Source: Prauserella muralis
GTDB lineage: Bacteria; Actinomycetota; Actinomycetes; Mycobacteriales; Pseudonocardiaceae
Direction of reading: 5' to 3'
NCBI RefSeq assembly: GCF_003202285.1
Contig: NZ_MASW01000005.1
Coordinates: 62,001 to 126,000 of the forward strand
DNA length: 64,000 nucleotides
Shown: in pieces, positions 1 to 7,835 of the stretch
Position numbering within the stretch: the first letter of the stretch is position 1
How the letters are laid out: every line of letters begins with the position of its first letter
Notes under the pieces: generated by a model
The model's input: only the letters and a program-made list of their open reading frames with translations
Database searches by the model: none
Told to the model about the DNA's origin: nothing
Program-made: the position numbers and the translations under genes

Positions 1-739
1 CGGTCAGGAAGTTCGACAGCGGCGAGGTGAACAGGCCGTAGTCGTCGAAGTGCACCGGCACCACACCGGCCGGGCGCAGCCACTCGACCAGGTCGGCGCC
101 CTGCCGGTCGTCCATCGACAGCCGCACCCCGAGCACTCGTGTCCCGCCGAGGTGCAGCACCGCCAGGTCGAGGTCGCCGAACCACGCGGCGATCTGCCGG
201 AGCTCGTCGTGCAGCACCGTGTCGCCGCTGAGGTAGATCCGGCGCACGCGGGCATCCGGGTCCGGGCGGTACTCGAGCACGCTGCCCTGCACCGGGGGCA
301 GCAGCCGGTCGAGCGGCGTCGCCGAGTGGCGGGCGGGCACGGCGGTCACGGTGAGGCTCGCGTCGCCGTCGGTGAGCCGCTGGCTCGACCACGTGCGCAT
401 GCCGGTGGCCTCGCGAAAACCCTGCCTGGCGAGCCTTCTCGCGGCGTGCCCGGTGGTCAGGATCGGGACGTCCCGGCTCAGTTCGCGCCGGGCGACGCGG
501 TCGAAGTGGTCGCCGTGCAGGTGGGACAGCAGCACCGCGTCCAGCGGGGGCAGGTCGGCGGGCTGGGCCGCGGGCTCGGTGCGCCGCCGCGTCACCAGGC
601 CGTGGCCGATGTGCACCCACTGGCCGCGGTGCAGGAAGTTCGGGTCGGTCAGCAGCGTGAACGGACCCAGCCGCAGCAGCGTCGTCGCCGTGCCGATGAA
701 CGTCAGCCCGTCGGCCCCGGGCTCCGGCGCAGCCGTCAT
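1..739 (-). CDS. MBL-fold metallo-hydrolase (UlaG-like), C-terminus cut by window edge
   Basis: Partial gene; 246 codons are visible before it runs off the left edge. The ATG is at 739 and overlaps the TGA of the upstream gene (ATGA), so the two are probably translationally coupled. The protein has the zinc-binding signature LSHLHGDHFDR (HxHxDH), followed by TGHAA and an LSGDT segment typical of the UlaG/YtnP-like branch of beta-lactamase-fold hydrolases. No signal peptide is seen, so it is probably cytoplasmic. The family comprises hydrolases of varied phosphoesters and lactones; the substrate cannot be told from sequence. Confidence 0.85.
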   Translation of the reverse strand, partial: MTAAPEPGADGLTFIGTATTLLRLGPFTLLTDPNFLHRGQWVHIGHGLVTRRRTEPAAQPADLPPLDAVLLSHLHGDHFDRVARRELSRDVPILTTGHAARRLARQGFREATGMRTWSSQRLTDGDASLTVTAVPARHSATPLDRLLPPVQGSVLEYRPDPDARVRRIYLSGDTVLHDELRQIAAWFGDLDLAVLHLGGTRVLGVRLSMDDRQGADLVEWLRPAGVVPVHFDDYGLFTSPLSNFLT

Positions 740-1260
740 CGTCGCCTCCTCTCCGGCGGCCCGACATCGGGCACGCGGCCGGGCCGCAACCGCGCGTGCA
801 CCTGGCCGGGACCCGGGCCCGAGCGCGCGGCCAGCGCGTCGGCGACCGCGCCCGTGGCGAACGCGTAGACGCCCTTGTGCGCCAGGTCGACCAGCAACTC
901 GGCCCGGGGCCACGTCCAGGGTGGCGCGCCGACCCCGGTGGCGTTCTCCAGCGTCTGGTCGTTGGTCAGGCGGACGGCGAGGAACATCGCCGACGCCCAC
1001 GGGCCGCGCAGCCCGGCGCCCGCCATCACACCCCGCAGGGTGCCCAGCAGCACGCCCTGCCCCGCGTGCATGGCGAGGTTGAGCCACCTCGGCTGCCGGT
1101 GCGGGTACTCGGCCCGCCCGAACAGCCGCTCCAGCGTGCGCGCGGGGACGTGCGAGTCGGGCCTGCCGGTGAGCCGCTGCTCGGCCTTCTCGGCCGCCGT
1201 CATCGCGGCGACTCCCACCGCGCCCGCGACGGCGCCCTGCGCGGCCGATCGCCACCACAT
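736..1260 (-). CDS. Conserved hypothetical protein with Ala/Gly-rich N-terminal helix
   Basis: A 174-residue protein that I do not recognise. The N-terminus (about residues 5-22) is a weakly hydrophobic Ala/Gly-rich stretch and the centre (about 65-95) has a second apolar Gly/Ala-rich segment, so it may be membrane-associated. The C-terminal 25 residues are Pro/Arg-rich and look disordered. Codon use matches the neighbours, and the 3' end overlaps the start of the metallo-hydrolase gene, which supports a real two-gene unit. Confidence 0.6.
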   Translation of the reverse strand: MWWRSAAQGAVAGAVGVAAMTAAEKAEQRLTGRPDSHVPARTLERLFGRAEYPHRQPRWLNLAMHAGQGVLLGTLRGVMAGAGLRGPWASAMFLAVRLTNDQTLENATGVGAPPWTWPRAELLVDLAHKGVYAFATGAVADALAARSGPGPGQVHARLRPGRVPDVGPPERRRR

Positions 1261-1368
1261 GCGTGCCCCTTCCGTTCCGCCCCTGGTGGGTCCGTCCGCT
1301 GCGTACCCGGGCCCGGCAGGGGCAAACCGCGCTCGACACCCGTGGCGATCCCGTGTATGGTACCAATC

Positions 1369-1380
1369 AGTTCCGGAACT
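1369..1380. promoter_or_regulatory. Perfect palindrome upstream of ArsR gene, candidate operator
   Basis: The 12-mer AGTTCCGGAACT is a perfect inverted repeat lying directly before the AGGAGG ribosome-binding site (1381-1386) of the ArsR-family gene. A second palindrome, GGTACC, lies 5 bases upstream. The position fits autoregulation by an ArsR-type dimer. No experimental consensus is available to me. Confidence 0.4.
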
Positions 1381-1392
1381 AGGAGGTTCTCA

Positions 1393-1779
1393 ATGGCGGG
1401 GGACACGCTCAGCGCGGCGTTCGCGGCGCTCGCCGATCCGACCCGGCGCGCGATCCTCGACCGGCTCCGCGAGGGCGAGGCGTCGGTCGCCGAACTGGCC
1501 GAGCCGTTCGCGATGACGCCGCGCGCGGTGTCGAAGCACGTCGCGGTGCTGGAGGCGGCCGGGCTCGTCACGCGGGGACGCGCCGCGCAGCGCAGGCCGA
1601 GCCGCATCCGCGTGGAGCCGCTGGCCGACATCGACGACTGGCTGCACAGCTACCGGCAGCTCTGGCAGGGCCGGTTCGACCGCCTGGACGCCCGGCTGGC
1701 CCGGCAGCAGGGTGGCCGATCCACGGACACCACGGACACCACGGACACGGACACCACCGACGAGGGGAGACCGTCATGA
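1393..1779 (+). CDS. ArsR-family winged-helix regulator
   Basis: A 128-residue regulator. Residues 5-85 form the ArsR winged helix: the family signature LADPTRRAILDRL, then a recognition helix in MTPRAVSKHVAVLEAAGLV. It lacks the cysteine pairs of metal sensors, as is usual for the ArsR regulators that accompany AHSA1-domain genes. The start follows a strong AGGAGG by 6 bases. The C-terminal tail is a short Thr/Asp repeat built from repeated GACACCACG units (about 1723-1760). Its TGA overlaps the ATG of the AHSA1 gene, so the two form an operon; the regulator probably controls this unit. Confidence 0.9.
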   Translation: MAGDTLSAAFAALADPTRRAILDRLREGEASVAELAEPFAMTPRAVSKHVAVLEAAGLVTRGRAAQRRPSRIRVEPLADIDDWLHSYRQLWQGRFDRLDARLARQQGGRSTDTTDTTDTDTTDEGRPS

Positions 1780-2663
1780 CCGACGCCATGCTCAACCACG
1801 ACACACGCGACCGCGACGCGCGCACGATCACGATCGTCCGGGTCTTCGACGCGCCACGGGAGCTGGTGTTCGGCAACTGGGTGCGAGCCGAGGACGTCGC
1901 CGGCTGGTTCGCGCCCGACGGCTACACCGTCACCGGCTGCGAGCTCGACGCCAGGGCAGGCGGGCAGTGGTGGGTGGAGTACCGCTCCGCCACCGGCGAG
2001 ACCCACCGCGAGTCCGGGCGGTTCCGGGAGATCGCCGAACCGGACCGGCTGGTGTTCACGCTCACCCAGTCCGACGACCAGGGCCACACCGGACCCGAGA
2101 CCGTGGTGACCGTCAGCTTCGCCGCCACGGGCACCGGAACCGAGATGACGTTCGAGCAGACCGGCTTCCCGTCCACCGGCCTGCGCGACGGCAACGCCGA
2201 GGGCTGGGACGAATGCTTCGGCAAGCTCGACCGGCAGCTCGCCGAGACCGAGATCCGTCGCGAGTTCGAGGAATGGTTCGCGAGCGCGGCCGCGAAGGAC
2301 CTCGACGCCGTGATGACGAAGATCGCCGACGACGCCGTGTCCTACGAGCACGAGGCGCCGCTGGTCCACACGGGAGCCGAGCGGATCCGGGAGGTGTGCC
2401 GCCACGGGTTCTCCGTGGCCGACGGCGACTTCCGTTGGGACATCCCCGACCTGCGGGTGATCGTGCGCGACGACATCGCCGTCACCTGGGGGCTCAACCG
2501 GATGCGCGTCGACGGCCCTGCCGGGCGGCACGAGTCGTGGTCGCGCGGCACGCGGATCTTCCAGAAGGTCGGCGGCCGCTGGCGGATGATCCACCAGCAC
2601 GTGTCGTTCCCGTACGACCCGCGGTCGGGCCGGGCCGTGCTCGACGCGGCCCCCGCGGACTGA
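1776..2663 (+). CDS. AHSA1/SRPBCC domain fused to SnoaL-like domain
   Basis: A 295-residue two-domain protein. Residues about 18-155 are an AHSA1-type SRPBCC domain (RVFDAPRELVFGNW at the start, then a GWDECFGKLD-type closing helix). Residues about 160-285 resemble a SnoaL/ketosteroid-isomerase-like NTF2 fold (EFEEWFASAAAKDLDAVM near the start; GTRIFQKVGGRWRMIHQH near the end). Both folds bind small hydrophobic ligands in a pocket, and no substrate is evident. The gene begins within the ArsR stop codon (ATGA). ArsR plus AHSA1 pairs are a recurrent actinobacterial module of unknown stimulus. Confidence 0.88.
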   Translation: MTDAMLNHDTRDRDARTITIVRVFDAPRELVFGNWVRAEDVAGWFAPDGYTVTGCELDARAGGQWWVEYRSATGETHRESGRFREIAEPDRLVFTLTQSDDQGHTGPETVVTVSFAATGTGTEMTFEQTGFPSTGLRDGNAEGWDECFGKLDRQLAETEIRREFEEWFASAAAKDLDAVMTKIADDAVSYEHEAPLVHTGAERIREVCRHGFSVADGDFRWDIPDLRVIVRDDIAVTWGLNRMRVDGPAGRHESWSRGTRIFQKVGGRWRMIHQHVSFPYDPRSGRAVLDAAPAD

Positions 2664-2698
2664 CCTTTCCGGCGGGGACGTTCGGCCCTGGCCGCGGC

Positions 2699-2848
2699 GT
2701 GCGCGCGCCGATCCTGCGGCGCTTCCTCGAACTGGCGCCAGGCGGCCGGCCGCACCTGCCGGTGGCGCCCGGCGCGCCGCTCGCCGAGTTCGAGCGCATC
2801 GCCGCGCGGTACCCGGTGTTCCGCGTGCTGCCGTACCAGCCGGAGTGA
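2699..2848 (+). pseudogene. Short coding-like remnant or small ORF of about 49 residues
   Basis: The gap between the AHSA1-SnoaL gene and the convergent hydrolase contains a GTG-initiated frame of 49 residues ending LLPYQPE-like (FRVLPYQPE). It has protein-like composition (ILRRFLELAPG, then APLAEFERIAARYP). The frame stays open upstream without a convincing start or ribosome-binding site. It may be the 3' remnant of a decayed gene or a small gene. No family recognised. Confidence 0.25.
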
Positions 2849-2857
2849 CCGGCTCGC

Positions 2858-3673
2858 TCAGCCGCCATCGAGGAACGTGAGCACGTCCCGCGCCACCGCG
2901 CGCCGGTGCGTGCTCACGTGCCCGAGGCCCGGGTAGATCCGCAGCCGCCCGTGGGGGATCAGCTCCGCGGTGCGGGCGAACCGGTCCCTGCCGTAGAACG
3001 CGTCGCGCTCGCCACCCGCGACGAGCGCAGGGGCGGTGATGGCGGCGAGCCTGGGCTCGCCGTCGAAGGCGTCCTCGGCCTCCAGCGTGGCTAGCAGGTC
3101 CGGATCGCCCGTGCCGAGAAGCCGGCTGCCCACCAGCCAACCCGCACCGGCGAGCAGACGACGGGTGGTGGCGCGCGTGCCCAGCCCGGCCAGCATCGCG
3201 GCGGCCGCCCTGCGCGGGTTGCCCGCGCGGAGCCACTCGCACGTCCGCCGCTGCAGCCTTTTGCCCTGGGGGCCGAGCCGGCAGGCCGCGGAGACCACGG
3301 CCAGGCGCCGCACGAGCGCGGGATGGTCGGCGGCCAGTTGCAGCGCGATGCTGCCCCCGGTGGACACGCCCACCACGTCCAGCGGCCCGTCGAGGCGCAC
3401 GTGACGCAGCGCCTCGGCGTAGTCGCGGGCGAGCCCGGCGATCGTCACGGGCGCGGCTAGGCCCGGCCTGCGGTTGATCCACCATACCTGGCGGTGGCGA
3501 GCCAGCGGGCGCAGCTGCGCCAGCTGTGCGCGCAGGTCGGACCCCTCCGGCTGCCGGTGATGGGCCGTGATGCCGGGCAGGAACACCAGCGGGGCGCCGG
3601 ACCCCACCCGCAGGTACGGCATGCCGCCGTGCAGGGCACCGTGGGCGAGGGCGGGTTCCGGCACGGTCGTCAC
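2858..3673 (-). CDS. Alpha/beta hydrolase
   Basis: A 271-residue alpha/beta-hydrolase-fold enzyme. The nucleophile elbow GVSTGG places Ser near residue 104; the acid is probably the Asp in GGERDAFYG and the base His is in GLGHVST near the C-terminus. An LVFLPG strand near residue 30 provides the oxyanion-hole region. GTG at 3673 is chosen because it overlaps the upstream TGA (GTGA); no other start is as well placed. It is the last gene of a minus-strand run with the effector-binding-domain protein. The substrate is unknown; esterase or haloperoxidase-like activities are typical of the family. Confidence 0.88.
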   Translation of the reverse strand: MTTVPEPALAHGALHGGMPYLRVGSGAPLVFLPGITAHHRQPEGSDLRAQLAQLRPLARHRQVWWINRRPGLAAPVTIAGLARDYAEALRHVRLDGPLDVVGVSTGGSIALQLAADHPALVRRLAVVSAACRLGPQGKRLQRRTCEWLRAGNPRRAAAAMLAGLGTRATTRRLLAGAGWLVGSRLLGTGDPDLLATLEAEDAFDGEPRLAAITAPALVAGGERDAFYGRDRFARTAELIPHGRLRIYPGLGHVSTHRRAVARDVLTFLDGG

Positions 3674-4152
3674 TGCTCGATGGGAATGGAGACCTCGGTG
3701 CGGTACTCCTCCGGTGTGCCGGTCCGGTCCGGGCCGACCAGATAGACCTCCGTCGGCGGGCCCGCCGCGTGGTGCCCGTGCACGGCGATCCACTTGTCCA
3801 GGGCGGCGTAGGCGTCGCCGATCTTGTCGTACGGTCCCTGATGGACTGTCCTCACGCACCGGCCGGCGGACAGCTCGGCCAGTGGCGCGCCGTGACCGGG
3901 GCCGAGCCGTTCGGCGCCCGCGACCGGCACGCGCACCTCGAGCTCCACCGGTTGCTCCGGCGAGTACTCGCTCAGGTAGGCGACCTCGGGTGCGCCGGCG
4001 GGCGTGAGGCCGTACCGGCCCGCCGTGGCGACCAGCGATCCGATCGTGCTGCCGATCGCGTCGCCGAGCCGGTCCGCGTCGACCCGTTGCCGTTGCACGA
4101 ACGCCGTTCTGTCGGGCATGTCGCAGATGGTGACGTCGTAGTTCATGGTCAT
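3670..4152 (-). CDS. GyrI/AraC effector-binding-domain (SRPBCC-like ligand-binding) protein
   Basis: A 160-residue single-domain protein with the GyrI-like fold: an N-terminal TAFVQRQRV strand, a two-fold repeat, and the characteristic CVRTVHQGPYDKIGDAYAAL segment followed by TEVYLVGP near the C-terminus. It has no DNA-binding domain, so it is a stand-alone small-molecule-binding version. The ATG at 4152 overlaps the TGA of the upstream gene and is preceded by AAGGAG. Its role could be drug or toxin sequestration, but this is inference. Confidence 0.82.
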   Translation of the reverse strand: MTMNYDVTICDMPDRTAFVQRQRVDADRLGDAIGSTIGSLVATAGRYGLTPAGAPEVAYLSEYSPEQPVELEVRVPVAGAERLGPGHGAPLAELSAGRCVRTVHQGPYDKIGDAYAALDKWIAVHGHHAAGPPTEVYLVGPDRTGTPEEYRTEVSIPIEQ

Positions 4153-4685
4153 TGCTCCTTGCCGGGGATGCCGGCCGCGTGCGCCGGCGCGGTGCTGGTG
4201 AGGATGCGGCGCAGCCGCGCGATGCCCGCGTGTGTGCCGAGGACGACAAGCACGTCGCCGGGGCACAGCCGCTCCCGCGGTGAGGGTGCGGGGATGACCG
4301 TGCCGTCGTGCACGACGGCGACGACCGTCGCGCCGGTCCGGGTGCGGGCGCGCGTGTCGCCCAACGTCGCGCCCGCGTGGACCGAGTCGGCGGGGATGTC
4401 GATCTCGGCGGCGGCCAGTCCCGGGATGTCCCTGGTGAGGTCCGCGAGCCGCTCGGACAGTTGGGGCACACCGAGGATCTCGATGACGGCGTCGGCCTCC
4501 GTGCGGGTGAGCCGGAACGCCGGTCGCGACGTCTCCTCCTCGCCCGGTGGGTAGGTCACGACGTCGAAGGCGTCCTCGTTGCGGGAGACCACGATGCCGA
4601 CGCGGTCACCGTGTGCGGTGCTGAACTCGTACCGGATGCCGACACCGGGCAGAAGCGCTTCCGTGATCTCCACATCGCCCAGCAT
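4149..4685 (-). CDS. KhtT-like cation:proton antiporter regulatory subunit (TrkA-C domain)
   Basis: A 178-residue protein. The N-terminal part (LLPGVGIRYEF, then GDRVGIVVSR) matches the KhtT-type beta domain and the C-terminal part (about 85-165) is a TrkA-C/RCK-C domain ending GDVLVVLGTHAGIARLRRIL. In family members this cytoplasmic subunit senses nucleotides or pH and gates a KefB/CPA2-type K+/H+ antiporter. ATG 4685 fits the family N-terminus; upstream GTGs would add an unlike extension. No antiporter gene is adjacent; the CPA1 gene near 54 kb is a different family. Confidence 0.85.
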   Translation of the reverse strand: MLGDVEITEALLPGVGIRYEFSTAHGDRVGIVVSRNEDAFDVVTYPPGEEETSRPAFRLTRTEADAVIEILGVPQLSERLADLTRDIPGLAAAEIDIPADSVHAGATLGDTRARTRTGATVVAVVHDGTVIPAPSPRERLCPGDVLVVLGTHAGIARLRRILTSTAPAHAAGIPGKEQ

Positions 4686-4793
4686 GCGCGGGGCCGTGCG
4701 CACCGGGATAGGGACTTGCGGCACTGGCCCGGGTCCGAAAGTCCATTGCCGCCGGAGTCGCCGGGCGCCGCGGCAGGGCGTCCCGACTGGCAC

Positions 4794-5126
4794 TCAGCGC
4801 GGCTTGACCACGGTCAGGACCACCACGGAGTCCTCCAGCGCGTCGAGACTGTGCCGTTCGGGCGGGATCGCGATGAGGTCGCCGTGCAGGCCATCCCAGT
4901 CGATGTCCCCGGCGTGCAGCCGGATCCTGCCGCGCAGGACGAACAACGTCGCCTCGCCGGGGCTGTCGTGTTCGGCCAGTGAGCTGCCTGCCGTGAGCGC
5001 GAGCACGGTCTGCCGGAGCATGTGCTCGTGCCCGCCGTAGACGGTTTCCGCGCTGCGGCCGTGTGGCGCGCAGGCGGCACGCTTGAGCAGCTCACGGGCG
5101 AGGGCGTCGAGCGAGGACTTCCGCAT
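4794..5126 (-). CDS. Small cupin-domain protein
   Basis: A 110-residue single cupin barrel. The barrel includes GSSLAEHDSPGEATLFVLRGRIRLH and ends IPPERHSLDALEDSVVVLTVV, with the His and Glu positions of cupin motifs 1 and 2 visible (EHDSPGEA; PERH). Such small cupins bind metal or a small ligand. Many are stress- or LPS-type accessory proteins without a known reaction. ATG 5126 directly follows an in-frame GTG at 5129, so either may be the start. Confidence 0.78.
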   Translation of the reverse strand: MRKSSLDALARELLKRAACAPHGRSAETVYGGHEHMLRQTVLALTAGSSLAEHDSPGEATLFVLRGRIRLHAGDIDWDGLHGDLIAIPPERHSLDALEDSVVVLTVVKPR

Positions 5127-5165
5127 CACCCGAGTGTGCCAGCAGCGGCCGGCGGCTGCGCGGCG

Positions 5166-6146
5166 TCATGGCCGCGGAGGCGGGCCGCCGCCACGATCTC
5201 GCCGGGTGTGGGTAGCCCGGCGTGCCTCGTCGCCGCGCGCCGCCGCGGTGATCGCCGCCACCACGTCCCGCAGCGCGGGCGGCAACTGCTCGCCCGCGCG
5301 GAGCACCAGCCGCAGCCGGCGGCCGAGGTTCAGGCCCTCGGTCGGCACGACGACCAGCTTGCCGCTGGCCACGTCCTCCGCGAGTGCCAGCGAGCTCAGC
5401 ACGGCGGGCCCGATGCCCGCTTCCGCGGCGGCCTTGATGGCCGTGGTGGACGACAGCTCCATGATCGGTGCGGACCGGGACCGATGGCCGAGCCGCTCCA
5501 GCTCGTGGTCGAGCACATACCGGGTGCCGGAACCCGGTTCCCTGCTGATCAACGGGGTGGCCGCCAGCTCGGCCGCGGGCACCGGCCTGCTCCGCCGCGC
5601 CCAGGCGTGGCCGGGCGGCACGACGAGCAGCAGCTCGTCCTGAGCCAGCACCTGCGACTCCAGGCCTGCCGGGACGTCCGCACCCTCCACGAAGCCGAGA
5701 TCGGCGCCGCCCCCGAGCACCAGCTCCGCCACCTTGGACGAGTTCACCACCTGCAGGCCGATGGCGGCCGCCGGCACGCGCCTGCGGACCTCGGCCAGCC
5801 AGCCCGGCAACAGGTACTCCGCGATGGTCATGCTGCAGGCGAGCTGGATCCGGCTGGCCTGCTGCTCGCGCAACGCCGTGATGCCGGCGTCGAGCGCGGC
5901 CGCGGCGTCCACCACCCGCCCGGCCCAGTCGGCGATGACCGCACCTTCGTCGGTGAGCCGGGAACCGGTGGCGGAGCGCACGATGAGCGGCACCCCGATC
6001 AACCGCTCCATGTTGCGGATCCGGGACGCCGCCGCGGGCTGGGAGATGCCGTGTTCCCGCGCGGCCCGGCCGAGGCTGCCCAGGCGGGCGACGCTGAGCA
6101 GCAGATCGAGGGCGCCGATCTCGGGCACGTGCGACGGCAGCGGCAC
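5166..6146 (-). CDS. LysR-type transcriptional regulator
   Basis: A LysR regulator of 326 residues. The N-terminal winged helix is clear: LGSLGRAAREHGISQPAAAS followed by RNMERLIGVPLIVR. The C-terminal co-inducer domain (about 95-300) resembles the CysB/CysL branch. GTG 6146 gives the usual short leader before the helix-turn-helix; an alternative GTG at 6230 would add an unlikely 28 residues. It is transcribed away from the molybdoenzyme operon with a shared intergenic region, the standard arrangement for a LysR protein controlling its neighbour. Confidence 0.88.
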   Translation of the reverse strand: MPLPSHVPEIGALDLLLSVARLGSLGRAAREHGISQPAAASRIRNMERLIGVPLIVRSATGSRLTDEGAVIADWAGRVVDAAAALDAGITALREQQASRIQLACSMTIAEYLLPGWLAEVRRRVPAAAIGLQVVNSSKVAELVLGGGADLGFVEGADVPAGLESQVLAQDELLLVVPPGHAWARRSRPVPAAELAATPLISREPGSGTRYVLDHELERLGHRSRSAPIMELSSTTAIKAAAEAGIGPAVLSSLALAEDVASGKLVVVPTEGLNLGRRLRLVLRAGEQLPPALRDVVAAITAAARGDEARRATHTRRDRGGGPPPRP

Positions 6147-6160
6147 CGTCTCACCGTAGA

Positions 6161-6176
6161 CCAAAGTCTGGTTTGG
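6161..6176. promoter_or_regulatory. Inverted repeat in LysR/molybdoenzyme divergent promoter
   Basis: CCAAA-N6-TTTGG (CCAAAGTCTGGTTTGG) lies between the LysR start and the divergent Fe-S/NrfD gene. LysR proteins typically bind T-N11-A-type dyads in exactly this position. It is one of the few AT-containing inverted repeats in the interval. Confidence 0.4.
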
Positions 6177-6258
6177 GGGTACCCAGAGCCAAGGCCGGTA
6201 CCCGGGGTCCCGGCACCGCATTAGCGTCACGGTGCGTCAAGACATCCCGGAGGCGCCG

Positions 6259-7803
6259 ATGCGGTACGGCTTCGCCATCGACCAGCGCACGTGCATCGGC
6301 TGCCATGCGTGCACGGTGGCCTGCAAGACCGAGCACGACGTGCCGGTCGGTCAGTTCCGCACGTGGGTGAAGTACGTCGAGTCGGGGGAGTTCCCCGCCA
6401 CGACCCGGGACTTCGGGGTCCTGCGGTGTAACCACTGCACCGACGCGCCCTGCGTGACGATCTGCCCGACGCAGGCACTGTTCCAGCGCGACGACGGCAT
6501 CGTCGACTTCGACAACGAGCGCTGCATCGGCTGCAAGGCGTGCCTGCAGGCATGCCCCTACGACGCGATCTACCTCGACGAGCAGACCCACACCGCCGCC
6601 AAGTGCAACTTCTGTGCGCACCGCGTCGACGCCGGGCTGGAGCCCGCCTGCGTGGTCGTGTGCCCGACGCACTCGATCTGGGTGGGCGACCTGGACGATC
6701 CCGGCAGCGGGATCGCGCGGCTCGTGGCCGGCAACCCCGTGCAGGTGCGCGCGCCGGAGCAGCACACCGGACCCAACGTCTTCTACCTCGGGGCCGATCG
6801 CGCGGTGCTCGACCCGCTCGCCGCGCCGACCGGCGACACCTACCTCTGGGCGCGCCCCGACGAGCACCGCAGGTCGGTGTCGGCGGACCTGCCCACCGAC
6901 CCCGTGAGCAAGGCCCGCACCACGCTCAACACCGCACATCCCCGGCCCTGGGGCTGGCGGGTGACCACCTACCTGTGGACCAAGGCGGTCGGTGCGGGCG
7001 CCATGCTGCTCGCCGCGGTCGCGGTGCTGGCGGGCGCCGACCTCGGCGTGCTCGGCGACCTGGTGGCACCCGCGCTCGGCGTCGGCGGCGTCGCTCTCAC
7101 CGGAGGTCTGCTCGTCTGGGATCTCAAACGTCCCGAGCGGTTCCTCTACATCCTGCTCAAGCCGAACCCGCGATCGTGGATGTTCTGGGGCGCCGTGGTC
7201 CTGGCCGCCGGCGCGGCGCTGTTCACGGCGTGGCTGGCCGTCGGCGTCCTGGCGGCCGCGGGCGTGCTGCCGTCCGGCAGCGCGGGCACCGTGCGCGCAT
7301 GGCTCGCCGTACCGACCGTGCTCGCCGCGGCGATGGTCGCGGGCTACACGGGCTTCCTCTTCGGGCAGGCCGAGGGACGCGACCTCTGGCAGAGCCCGTT
7401 GCTGCTCTGGCAGCTCATCGTGCAGGCGGCGATGGCGGGCGGCGGCGCGCTCGCCGTCGCCGCGGTCACGGTGGGGCCGGTCCCCGGCGTGCGGACCCTG
7501 GTGCTGCCCGCGGTCGCGCTGGCGGCCGCCGTGCACGCGGTGATGGCGGTCGTCGAGTACACCGGGCGGCACGCCACGGCGCACGCCGCCGTCGCGGCAC
7601 GCATGGTCGTCGCGGGCCGCTACGCCCGCCTGTTCTGGGGCGGGGGAGTCGGCCTCACCCTGGCAGGCGCGGCTCTCGCCGCGGCCGCCTGGGCGGGAGC
7701 GCCCGGGGCGACCGGGCTGGCCGCGGGTCTCGTGCTGCAGGCCGCGCTCCTCGCGCACGAGAGCGTGTTCGTCCGCGCGGGGCAGGACGTCCCGCTGTCG
7801 TGA
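6259..7803 (+). CDS. Fused 4Fe-4S ferredoxin / NrfD-like membrane subunit of a molybdoenzyme complex
   Basis: A 514-residue fusion of two normally separate subunits. Residues 1-140 carry 16 cysteines in four ferredoxin-type groups (C12-x2-C15-x2-C18-x3-C22; C57, C60, C65, C69; C89-x2-C92-x2-C95-x3-C99; C116, C119, C131, C135), as in the DmsB/NrfC family. Residues about 235-510 hold about eight hydrophobic helices of the NrfD/PsrC type, which exchange electrons with quinone. Together they would link the molybdopterin subunit encoded next to the quinone pool. GGAGG precedes ATG 6259. The reaction could be sulfite oxidation (SoeBC-like) or reduction of a chalcogen oxyanion (Srd-like); sequence alone does not decide. 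Confidence 0.85.
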   Translation: MRYGFAIDQRTCIGCHACTVACKTEHDVPVGQFRTWVKYVESGEFPATTRDFGVLRCNHCTDAPCVTICPTQALFQRDDGIVDFDNERCIGCKACLQACPYDAIYLDEQTHTAAKCNFCAHRVDAGLEPACVVVCPTHSIWVGDLDDPGSGIARLVAGNPVQVRAPEQHTGPNVFYLGADRAVLDPLAAPTGDTYLWARPDEHRRSVSADLPTDPVSKARTTLNTAHPRPWGWRVTTYLWTKAVGAGAMLLAAVAVLAGADLGVLGDLVAPALGVGGVALTGGLLVWDLKRPERFLYILLKPNPRSWMFWGAVVLAAGAALFTAWLAVGVLAAAGVLPSGSAGTVRAWLAVPTVLAAAMVAGYTGFLFGQAEGRDLWQSPLLLWQLIVQAAMAGGGALAVAAVTVGPVPGVRTLVLPAVALAAAVHAVMAVVEYTGRHATAHAAVAARMVVAGRYARLFWGGGVGLTLAGAALAAAAWAGAPGATGLAAGLVLQAALLAHESVFVRAGQDVPLS

Positions 7804-7835
7804 GTTCTCGCCCACCCGTGGAAAAGGAGTCGCCC

